Made by a program: the position numbers and the translations under genes. From contig CM065320.1 of assembly GCA_033032175.1 (NCBI GenBank), positions 2,728,001 through 2,792,000 of the forward strand: a stretch of 64,000 nt of DNA, given 5' to 3'. Positions 1 through 10,800 of this stretch are shown piece after piece (within the stretch, counting starts at the first letter, position 1; each line of letters opens with the position of its first letter). Source of the DNA: Saturnia japonica. Taxonomy: Eukaryota; Arthropoda; Insecta; Lepidoptera; Saturniidae. The notes beneath the pieces were generated by a model that was not told the DNA's origin, ran no database searches, and saw only the letters and a list, made by a program, of their open reading frames with translations.

Positions 1-99
1 AGAACAACGGTATTCTATAATGTTACGTAGGCAGCGGCGCGGTGCAGCGGAGAGTCAGTAGAATAACTTAACACGGTTAAACCGTGGGGCACAGCTAGT
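1..99 (+). repeat. R1 dispersed repeat, 3' end
   Basis: Contains GCGGCGCGGTGCAGCGGAGAG, then AACACGGTTAAACCGTGGGG and the terminal CACAGCTAGT. The same block is seen at 50830-50894 and, reversed, at 14194-14290. The rest of the copy lies outside the window. Confidence 0.7.
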
Positions 100-3000
100 A
101 TCGGATAAGTTTAAATCATTATTTATAAATATTCTGATTATAGTTAAATATTTACTAGTTAATTTGCATGATAAGAATAAATTAGACCTGTATACCCACT
201 ATGTCTGTTAGGCTTAACCTAATGCTTCCATGTTTTCCCTTACCATATACGACAGAAACGACTTTCCTTATGCCACCGTGTTTACTACGAATTTGCATTA
301 AAAAAATAAATTTTATACCATTTATATTTTATGCCTATGTAAACAGTGTTATCAGTTTTATTTAAGGTTATTGTCGAAGGTTAATTAATTCCATCCATTA
401 ATTGGGCAGTGTATCTAGAGTACACACGAGTCTCGTTTATATCTAGGCCTCTGTCTGTATTGTGATTAAAAAATAAAAACAATAATTATCTCTTACAATA
501 ATAAGTTTAATTAAAATTTTGTTTGTTTATCATTATTATATCAATACAATAATAACATTAATAATGATGCTATAGTATTGTTATAGCATTGAATTCGGGT
601 GATTGTTTATAATTGTTACTGTTTAAAAAAAAAATGATTTATTATATTCACGATTACTTGGTTTTTAATACTACAATACCAATGAAAAGTGACGATGTGA
701 CCTAAGACGTTAACACATTAAGTCTAGAGGAACTAACTGACTCTCAATTGCCCTAGACTTTTTACTTGAGAGAGGTAGCCAGAGCCAAGCGGCCATTAAA
801 AAAATGCTGTTATTGAGAATTGGTCCTCCCCTTTTTTGAAGTCGGTAAAAAATATTATGTACTTAACTATTAAATTAAATGGCTAAATGCAAATAAGATT
901 TTGTAATAATTTATTTGTATAATTTGGTTTTATTGAGAATATAGGGCAATTAGCGTAGTCGAGAGCTCGAACCTCTTTTGCAGAAGACAAGAATACTTAT
1001 TTATATACTCCGTGATCCTATTAACCGATATTATTATCTCATACATATAAAATAAAATCTTTGCTTCAGAGCTGAGCACAAATGGATCAATAATGATGGG
1101 TACTTGAACGATAACAAAAACCCATAAAAAGTTAAGGGTTGCTTATTTGGCCTTTCAGAAATTAATAAATCTCTCATCGCGATAAGCCGATATGGGGACC
1201 CAATAATGATCTTCACGTCGTTAATGTCAACTCTCAAGTGTTCGAATGCACTCTTCAAAATATATTTTTTATTATATCGACGCAGATATGAAAAAAGTTT
1301 GACCTTTTTTTATGAATACCGATAGAAGATAAATTAATTTTAGTATCGAAAAACACAATTATGTTTGTATTTTCAGTAAAAAAACTAATAATCCAATGCC
1401 AAAATAATTGTCATGATAAAAACATATAAACATTTTTATTATGTATTCATAAACTATCTATACTATTTAGTTATTTACCAATTTAGTATCACCTACAAAA
1501 CCTAATAACAAAAACAAATTAAACTGATAAAGGTTAATTTTGTTACTTCGAATATCAAATAAGTTATTTTATGCAAAGTTCATTGATAATCCGTGACCGC
1601 AAAAGAAAAAAAAAATTAGGGTCGCTCATTTATAGCTCATTTCGATTTTAGTGCTTTTTAAAGTACATTCAAAAGTTTATAAACGTGGGCTGCGACAGAT
1701 TTTATGCAAATGACATTATGACATTAAGTATTGTAACAAAATGTGCCCACTTTATTATTTCCATGGAAAGTTTTTGTACGTCTTTTTAAAAAGTATTTTT
1801 ATATGAAAAAAAAGTTATATATTAGGTGGACATTTCGTCCGAGGCAAATCTCTCGGTGGTTGGCGTTGTTTTTGAATTGTAATATCGTAAAATCATAAAA
1901 TCATGTAACTACATGTACTACATAGCGCTGAATAGGTTCCTGAGGTAGTGGAGCGGTGCGGGAGGGGATACCTGTGACGTAACAGAACTGTCTCGATATA
2001 CACGTGATGAATAGAAATGAAAATATCTCTTACGATATTTACAAATGCGTACCTAAATTGAATTCATATAATTACGTATGAGACTATAAACTGAGAAAAG
2101 GAATAATAATATGATTTAATATTAATAAATGTTCATGATTGCTCCGGAACTCGCTGGCTACCGCCAACCTTTTCTAACTGTAGAAGCACTGCACAAAAAG
2201 TGTGCTATCTCATTTCTCCGTTATGTAATTCTAGGGATATATTTGTTTTGCCTTTAAACGCTACTTTAACAAATCTAGGCCAACTAACTTAACATCTACA
2301 ATATAAATATTTTACAAATAAATATAACCGGCAAATGTGTGTTTGATTTAAAAGTTATCTTCTCGCGATCTAAAAGTCTCTACAAAGACTCAAAGCTGGA
2401 AATCGTCAATTAGAGGGTCAACGTTGTAACGCCACTATATACGATCTCAAAGAGTTTGTGTTCATTAGCTGTTAGTGTTGTGGTTGTTTGTAGACATTAT
2501 TCGATTTTATCTATAAGGTTTCGTCGCAAGAAACCTGTTTACGTGTGCAAATTATTTTTTTATTTAGCTTTTACAAAAAACTCTTTAGTTGTTAATTAAC
2601 TTTCCGTTTACTTACTGTCAAAAGGATATTATGTGATGGATTCATACGTAAATGATAGTGATGCTTGGAAACAACTCATTAAAAAAAACATTATTAACAC
2701 AGTACAAAAAATTATAAATATTTATTTTTAAAAAGCATTTTTGTTATTAATTCTTCTTTATTTTGGAAATTGGAGTCAGTTATATTAACCGGGTTTTCCT
2801 TGATTTCATGTGTTCAGTAGAAAAATTAACTTTAATTTTTGTATAGATAATTGAACGCTAACAGGAACTTCATGATAAAGTTTAAAATAATTTTATACGT
2901 CAACTATGCAGTTCATAATAATGCTCCTTCCTACTTGATTGACTTGACTTTCTCAAAGTGGAAATTTAACCATTGATTTTACAATCGTTTGAAATTACCA

Positions 3001-4142
3001 ATGAAGTCAACAATACGAAGGTTCAGTGTTCTCTGAAGTCGTTCACTTCCTCATATTGTAGTTCACTTGATTCGTAGAGTAGCAAACATCGGCCAGCAGT
3101 AATGAATGAGTGGAATGGTGTACATCGCCACGGCAATTTAAACGTTCAGTGGGCCGGCGCGCCCCAACAGTCCTCGAAATTACCACTACTCGATACTTAG
3201 TGCTTATACCTGTCGGGTTTTGATTACTTACTTTGATTATGTAGGAAATTGAACTGGCTATTATTACTTAGCGTAATGGATTTAAAGACGACGTAGTTAA
3301 TAATTACAGGATGTTTTAATGCATGTTCATATTAACTAAAGTGAAAGTTTAAATAAAAGTTTATAGTATAGTATTTAAAGTACGTTACGCTTACTTTTCT
3401 AAATCAAAATCAAATAAAAATTATTCAGTTTAGTCCCTGCGAAGATTGCTTATGAACTATAAAACACTATCATCGATTTGGAAATTATTCGTCATCAAGA
3501 AGAGCTCGCAAGAGTCTCAATTAGGTTTGTTTAGGTAGATTTCATAAATATAAATTGCATAGTATAAAATTTACATTTTAGAGCCCATGCGGAATCGATG
3601 TCAATTCCAGGCATCACTATCATTCATATTTCATGTAATGATCCATCCATCCTACCTCTTGACAATTTTTTCCTTGTACCAGTGAAACTCGCTTTACGTG
3701 GTTAACTAGTCGTGAACTAGTTTATTCTCCGGAAAATCGTAATGCATGACCTAACATTACTATCTAAGTATCCTTTAGTTTGTCTTTATTTTTGGCATTG
3801 AACAGTTCGTTTATAAGTTTTTCCACTTAGTCGAAATTGTTGCTGACACCATAATATAAAAGATCCGAAACAGACGCACTACGGTTTTTCTTATAAAGAA
3901 ACTTTTTTGTAAGTGCCTATACGTGGTAGACTTGCGGTGAGTATAAGTGAATCATATAAATTTTAGCTACCGCTCGATTTTTGCTCACATTACAGTAGTC
4001 ATCAATCAATACACGAGCTCAAATCAAAGCTTCCCAATTTATTCCTATTTGAAATTATAATGAGAATAGACAGCGATAAATATAAAAGTAGAATAAGCAT
4101 CCTTATAATAATAAGTGGGTATATTTAAGTTTAAATTATTGC
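100..4142. other. AT-rich region, no gene seen
   Basis: No coding frame with protein-like composition. A short reversed R5-like piece (CTTTTTTGAAGTCGG) lies near 830-847. The stretch 3125-3180 is locally GC-richer (GGGCCGGCGCGCCCC at about 3152-3166, containing the 8-bp palindrome GGCGCGCC) but shows no frame. Confidence 0.6.
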
Positions 4143-4395
4143 TTTTTTAACAGACTTCAAAAAAGGTGGAGGTTTTCAATTCTATTTTTTTATGGATGTT
4201 CAGGCATAATTTCCTTGTTTATGAACCTATTTAGATGATTCTTTTTCTTTTGAAAAGGGGTACCTCAAGGTGGTCCCATTTTAATTTCATTGGCATTGGA
4301 CTTTCGACTTCCGAAGATACACCGGGGAACCCCTATAAATAATTAAAGTTGGTTTTCTTTTTTGTTAAAAATTGTCTTGTATCTGTTTGTATATG
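4143..4395 (+). repeat. R5 dispersed repeat ('GACTTCAAA' family)
   Basis: Starts AACAGACTTCAAAAAAGG and ends near AAAACCAAC reversed and GACAATTTT reversed. The reverse complement shares long blocks with 54065-54240, including GACCACC and AACAAAAAAGAAAACCAACT. A shorter copy is at 23390-23510. This type of sequence is very common in Lepidoptera; its class is not clear to me. Confidence 0.65.
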
Positions 4396-4881
4396 ATTCT
4401 TTTAGACATTTTTTACATTTTGGTAGTTCTAGTAAATTTCTCGTTATTACTTTCGAATATACATAAAAATAATATGTATGTATGTAAGCAATATTATTAA
4501 CAAAGTAAATATGTCGTGGCACTACCATTTTTTGCTTGAATTGCAAATGATATAAAAACATGGTAACTCTGATTGCAACGGGGTAGAATTTCAAAACATC
4601 ATACAGGAGGTACATTTTAATTGTAATAAATCGCCGTCCGAAGTTAACAACCAACGGCGGACCAGATCGACTTTCAATTTAGCGGAATTAATAACAACAC
4701 AAACACTGCATGGCGAGACGCGGCGCGGCGTGGCGGACACACGGACAAAACTGGGCATCACTCATATGACGTCATATGACATGAGTTTGCTTGCTGGTGT
4801 CATATAGACTTTGTGGCCATTTTATACAGTCACAGATTTAATTTATCTCTATTCTCGACGTAACTCATTACACTTAATATC
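4396..4881. other. Intergenic segment with a GC patch and a CRE-type palindrome
   Basis: 4700-4735 holds a GC-rich patch with GCGGCGCGGCG. 4762-4779 is a perfect 18-bp palindrome centred on TGACGTCA. No gene. Confidence 0.5.
4762..4779. promoter_or_regulatory. Palindromic TGACGTCA (CRE/ATF-type) site
   Basis: TCATATGACGTCATATGA is its own reverse complement over 18 bp. The core is the canonical CREB/ATF binding site. Binding and function are inferred; only the palindrome is seen. Confidence 0.35.
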
Positions 4882-5045
4882 TGGGCGACCGAGCTGTGCT
4901 CGATGTTTAATAATAAAAAAAAGAAGAAAAACACCTATCTAGGTAAACTTGGAATGTAAAACATTGTCTAAATGCAAATTTTCATCGAAATCGTTGGAGC
5001 CGTTTCCGAGAAACCAATTACACATATATATACAAGAATTGCTCA
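4882..5045 (+). repeat. R4 dispersed repeat, copy 1
   Basis: Begins CTGGGCGACCGAGC and ends ACAAGAATTGCTC, with ATCGAAATCGTTGGAGCCGT and TTTCCGAGAAACC inside. Matching copies are 42096-42240 (+) and 44846-44990 (-). Confidence 0.7.
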
Positions 5046-7242
5046 CTTAATATAATAATATTTGTAATTTAACGAAAATAAAATGGATTCATGGCATTTA
5101 TGAATTCATGATTTTTTGTATTTTTTTTTATATATCGCATACTTTACGATAAAAGTAGGCTTGCAACGATATATCAGAAATACGATATAATACTGCTAGA
5201 ACATTATCGATATTTATGTCTTTGTGATAAAATTGAAGACTCGATTGATATCGATATCGGAAAATATTACGTAACAAAAAATATGTTAAACATTAAAATT
5301 AGTGATTAAAATAACCTTTAATCTTCAGTGATCACTTCACATCAGGTGGACTATAAATATAAATATAGTATTATAAATATTTTTTAAATAGTATATAAAT
5401 ATAGTATTTAAAAAAAAACATTTGTCATAAATTTCATTAGCAACATTGTTTAGACCTATCAATTAATTTGTGCGCGCGGCCCTATGTACCTGTGCGTAAA
5501 GCGTGTATAGATTATAGTATAGTGACTACGTATGCGTGTCAAGGGGTACAGTCGCGTACACAAGATAATTCTATTAGCTATTTCGCTATTATGACGAAAT
5601 TTTTTACATCTTATTTAGTTCAAAATTAAAATTAATCAACAGCTCAATTAGGTAAACATATTTATTTAAAATATTATTCCGTATCACTACCGCTAGAAAT
5701 ACCAAATAATGAACTTTCTATTAATTTCATTATTTCCGACACGTTCTGTTTAATGTTATGTAAAGCAATATATATTTTTCAATTCACCAAATATTTTATA
5801 TAGGGTTCAGGATGATGTATTGGTAAATGAAAAACTTTTATACCATATTACTGTGTATTTTTTCTGTTACCCATAGCTGAATATCTATCTTTTTAAAATT
5901 AGAATTTAGTGTTTTAATATTTTGATCATTGTGATACGACGCTATAAAGCACAACTACTGGTTAAGTGAAACATTTTCTCCGTGACGAACCAGACATTTT
6001 TATTACCGACTGTACTCGTAGAACAAAGCGATAAGAGCACAATGTTGATCGGAAGACGCCTGATGAAAATGTACTCTGTGCCGGCGCGTCGCGTCGTTAT
6101 CATACAAATTATTAGAATGATAGAAATGATAACTGCATGCTTATTAGCTCACGCACACATAGGGCCGCACGCAAGGATGAGTAAGTTCTATACTTTGCTT
6201 ATAGAATCTGACATATAAAAAAGTATTTTACGAATTATAATTTGGGTATAATAATTTAAAAATATATAGATTTCCATTCTTTGTAAACTTTGCATTTATA
6301 AAAGTGAATATACAATTTGTAAAACTGCATATTTATGTAAATTCTTCCATCGTAATTAAGATCGAGTGGAAGTCTGTGGTATGTCACAATCAAATACGAC
6401 ACGCTGTTTGTCAACGTTCACTCGTATTATAAACAACATGGAGGGTCTCGCGGCCAATAAACATGGTACGTTTTTCATTATCGACTGTACACTTGCCAAG
6501 TCAAAATTAATGTTTAATTATTAACACTGACATGATTAATTGCACCTTGTTTACAGAGATGAAGTATTTTAAGATTCTACTAGAAAAATGTAAATTTTGT
6601 TGAATTGAAAAATTTAGGCGCGCGGAGGCTATGCTATAGTTATATAAAACTTATTTTAAATTAATAGGAAAATATAATCACAAGAGACTATACTTCTTTA
6701 TGCAAAAGCAAAATTGATTTCGTTCTTTATGTATCATAAGCTTTGTCGCGCTTACATTTATTTCGGCAACATACTGTATACATATAAAATATACATAAAA
6801 ACGAACGCCTTTTTTTACTTTTAGTATAGAAGTATAGTGAAAGAAAGAAGTGATTATATTAGTCTATTAATTAAAGTTTTTAGTAATTACCTACCACAAA
6901 CGTATATGCAAAAATATATGTCTTGTACCGATTCTGAAAATAATGTTATCAAATATTTCTTTGTACAATGTTTACTCATACAGCGATTTATTGTAATGTG
7001 ATATATCTGAGATAAGAAGTAATATTAATTCTTTGTTGTATACTTTTCATATTAATTTCAACTGAGTAAAAATTGTTTACATGGATAAAACAAATCGTTG
7101 ATTTATTAATTATCATCTTTAGTATTTGTTTTATAGATAGGAAACGAGTTTTTTTGTGTATTTTAAGAAAAGTGTAAATTATGTTTATTCTTTTCATTAT
7201 TTCTGTTTTAATAACTATTTTACAAAACTTCTATATAAACAT
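5046..7242. other. AT-rich region, no confirmed gene
   Basis: Mostly AT-rich. 5158-5205 resembles the outer part of the hAT-like element at 15173 (GCAACGATATATCAG and ACGATAT) but lacks a second end. A possible short first exon at 6438-6465 is discussed as a finding. Confidence 0.5.
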
Positions 7243-7496
7243 ACCATCACACCTGTATTCCCCGAGGGGTTAGGCAGAGGTGCACTAATGTACACCCATA
7301 GTTTGCCGAGTATGTTTTTAGGTCCCATGTAATAGGGGGCGAGCCTCTTGCCATTAATCGGGCACAAAGCTAAAGTCCGAGCTGTTACTGAGAATTTCAT
7401 AGAAAAATCCAATAACACTTTGACTCGACCTGGGAATCGAACCCAGGACCTTGAGGATATCAGTCGCGCTTACAACCACTAGGTTAATGAGGCAGT
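7243..7496 (-). mobile_element. SINE-a (tRNA-derived, Metulj-like), copy 1
   Basis: On the minus strand the head has an A-box-like CCTAGTGG and a B-box GGTTCGATTCC, so it derives from a tRNA. The body runs to the tail (CCTAACCCCTCGGGGAATAC). It aligns along its length with 49275-49517. The overall form is that of lepidopteran SINEs such as Metulj. The BEL/Pao element begins 15 bp beyond its head. Confidence 0.8.
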
Positions 7497-7506
7497 TCAG
7501 GCAAAA

Positions 7507-7511
7507 CTTCT
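7507..7511. repeat. Target-site duplication, left copy (CTTCT)
   Basis: Five bases directly before the 5' LTR equal the five bases directly after the 3' LTR (13419-13423). This shows integrase-made insertion and fixes the element boundaries. Confidence 0.95.
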
Positions 7512-7671
7512 TGTTTGAAAACATTGGTATCATTAAGAAAAATATTCTGTGTAATTTTTATGTTAATTTGGTCACACTTTTTAATCTATCACTCTATGTC
7601 AATCTTGGAATAAAACTAATAACGAAATCCAGTGAAATGTTGATTTTATTGTATTTTAAAACGAGTGAACA
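7512..7671 (+). repeat. 5' LTR of the BEL/Pao element
   Basis: It begins TGTTTGAAAACATT and ends ACGAGTGAACA, and matches 13259-13418 without a visible difference. At 160 bp it is short for a BEL/Pao LTR. An AATAAA at 7609-7614 could serve as the polyadenylation signal. No clear TATA box is seen, so transcription may use an initiator-type start. Confidence 0.97.
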
Positions 7672-7689
7672 TGGTGCCGAAACACGGGA
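7672..7689 (+). promoter_or_regulatory. Minus-strand primer-binding site (tRNA-Phe type)
   Basis: TGGTGCCGAAACACGGGA follows the 5' LTR with no spacer. Its reverse complement ends TTTCGGCACCA, the acceptor end plus CCA of eukaryotic tRNA-Phe as I recall it. The match is 17 of 18, with one difference where the standard tRNA has CCCGGG. The primer identity is an inference from memory of that tRNA; the position and the TGG start are seen directly. Confidence 0.8.
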
Positions 7690-7809
7690 AATAAATAAAC
7701 CAAATTAATAAATAGTGTGTAAAAGAACAGTTTGTTCGTTTATTTAGTTTGAAGTGAACTTGGAAAAAATCCCTAGTACAACTATTACGTTGTAAATTAT
7801 ACGAACAAA
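7690..7809 (+). other. BEL/Pao 5' leader
   Basis: AT-rich untranslated leader between the primer site and the gag-pol ATG. It would hold packaging signals, none of which I can identify by eye. Confidence 0.7.
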
Positions 7810-10800
7810 ATGGAGTCACTTTATCTGCGGCAAGATGATAATTTAGAAAAGGTAAAAAAAGCTTTCGAGAATTATAAAAAATCGCCGAAAACACGTATAA
7901 CAAAATATTACGTTGAATCAAAACTCGAAAATTTAGAGAAAATTTCTAAAGATTTTATGAATTTACATTCGGACATTGTCAGTAAAGTGTCAAAAGAACA
8001 AAAACAGAAAAACGAGTATTTTATAAGCAATGTATATTATGAATTCGACGATATTTATACGGATTACAAAACAAAGCTTAAGGAAGATTTTAAAATGTTG
8101 ACGGAAATGTCAGACTCCAATTCAAAAACTATAACTGTTCCATCACAATCACTATGTGAAGTTAAATTGCCACAAATCCAATTGCCGAGTTTTAAAGGAA
8201 GTTATGAAGAATGGCAAATGTTTCATGACATGTTTGTTTCCCTAATACACAATAATAATAATATAAATCCAGTACAAAAGTTACATTATCTGAAAAGTTG
8301 CTTGTCCGGTGAACCAGAGAAACTTCTTATGAACCTTAATACTACAGAGACAAATTATGAAGAAGCCTGGAATCAATTAAAACGCAGATATAATAACAAA
8401 AGGTATAATGTGAATGAAGTAATGAAGCGTTTATTTGCACAAAGAATTATAACAACTGAATCTTCGACCGCAATAAAAGAAATTTTAGATAATACATCGT
8501 CTTGCTTAAAATTACTCAAAAATTTGGGCATAATCGTTGATTCATGGGATACTATCGTAATTCATTTAATTGTAACAAAACTGGATATAGAGTCTAGAAA
8601 ATTGTGGGAATCAAACTTGAGTCAATGCGATTCTGATAGTCTTCCAACATGGAACGATCTTGTGAGCTTCTTAGAGACAAGATTCAGAAGTTTGGAAATG
8701 TTGGAAGAATGTAAAATAAATAAACATATGGGATCAAAACAGAAGTCATATCACTGCACACTAGAAACAAATATAAATAAAAATTTAGCTTGTATAAAAT
8801 GCAATAATCAACATTTATTATTCCAATGTGAACAATTTAAAAGCCAGCCCCCAGAAAAGAGAATAGAGTTTATAAAATCCAAGGGGCTATGCTTCAATTG
8901 TTTTGCCTCAAGCCATAATGTGAAAAACTGTCACCGACCTACCTATTGTCGACGCTGTGGAAGAAGACATCATACCTTATTACATATTGAGAGAGCTACA
9001 GCTTGCGGACCCTCACCAACGGAGAATATAAGAACTCGTGCTGTTTCTGTCAACAAAGAGTCCTCTAATCAAGATAATGAGAAAAAGATCTTGGCTCACT
9101 TTGCTGTGGAGAGTAATAGTGAAGTACTACTGGCAACAGCGTTAGCTAAGATCAAAACCCCATCTGGGTTTTCCGAAATAGTTCGAGTTTTAATAGATCA
9201 GGGTTCTGAAGCATCTTTTGTAACCGAAGACACAGTACAAAGATTAGGCTTGTATAAAATCCCTATGAATGGTCTTGTTTCAGGTGTAGGTGATGGTGAT
9301 ATGAAAATTAAAAGTAAGGTTTTATTTAATTTAGAGTCAATCCAAACTCCCAATTTTTCTGTGCAGGTTCAAGCTTTCGTGCTACGTTCTTTGACATCTT
9401 TTCTACCTACCAATAATGTTGTGGTCAAAGAATGGTCAGATATTGAGACACTACCATTAGCCGATCCTCAGTACGGAACACCTGGTAAAATCGACATTAT
9501 CCTGGGAGTTGAGATATATAGTGAGATCATTTTGAGTGGTCTTTTGAAACATCCTTTATACAGTGGTCCAGTTGCACAAAATACGCAACTCGGATGGGTT
9601 TTATCAGGCCGGATTGAAAATCCTAATCCTAAGAAAATTGTAAACTTACACCTTAGAGTAAAAGAAGACGAAATATTGAAGAAATTTTGGGAGCTAGAAA
9701 AAGAACCTAATGAAGTTTATAAGAAAATGACAAGCGATGAGAATAAATGTGAAGAGTTATTTCATACAACTACCATACGAGAGAAAGATGGACGATATAA
9801 AGTTCGTTTACCCTTTAAACATTCTGAACCCAGGTGTCTAAATAACAGTTTAGACAAAATCGCTCTACATAGATTTAATTTATTAGGAAAAAGGTTTAAT
9901 AAAGATAAAACTTTACAGAAGGAATATACCAAAGCTATAGAAGATTACATTGATCAAAACCATATGGAAGAGATTACAAAGGTTGAAGAAATAAAAAATC
10001 CAAAGGCTGTCTATCTACCTCATCATGCTGTGATTAAGAAAGACAGAGAAACAACGAAACTTCGTGTGGTCTACGATGCTTCTTGTAAAGGTACGAATAA
10101 CATATCCTTAAATTATACTTTTCTAATTGGACCTAAAATTCAACAAGATCTCCGTCATATATTGATGAGGTGGAGATATCATCCTTATTGTATAGTAGCT
10201 GATTTATCTCAAATGTATCGACAAGTTCTGGTTCATGAAGACGATACAGACTACCAGAGAATATATTGGAGACGAGAATCGAACCAAACAATACAACATT
10301 ATCGTTTGTTGAGACTTACATTTGGAACAGCTTGTGCTCCATATTTAGCAGTAAAATCACTTCAACAATTAGCTAAAGATGAACAACAAAATTTTCCTCT
10401 TGCATCAGCAATAACCTTAAAAGACTTTTATATGGACGATTTATTAACTGGATGTGAAGAGGAAAATGATGCTATACAAATATTTAATGAAATGAATGAT
10501 TTAATGAACTCTGGTGGTTTTCAGTTACAGAAATGGTGTACAAACAGCTATACCTTATTAAACTACATAAAAAGTGAAAAACAAAAAAATACAGAGACTA
10601 TAATATTTAAAACAGAAAATATAGTAAAAGTGTTGGGAATTTCTTGGAACAAAATTACAGATAGTTTTGAATATAATTATAAAATTGAAGGTATTGAAGA
10701 TGTGGTAACTAAGAGAAAGGTATTGTCAGATATAGGTAGGCTGTATGATCCATTAGGATGGTTAGCTCCAGTCATTGTTATATCAAAGATTCTCATGCAA

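Noticed and set aside
1936..1950. let-7-like TGAGGTAGT
   Set aside because: Only the first nine bases fit and no precursor hairpin surrounds it.
4343..4654. 103-codon minus-strand ORF
   Set aside because: Its C-terminal part is an R5 repeat also seen translated near 54100; no protein family.
7451..7708. 85-codon ORF on plus, and a near-identical start in the 73-codon ORF at 13246-13467
   Set aside because: Both are translations of the two identical LTRs; the shared residues come from the repeat, not from a gene.
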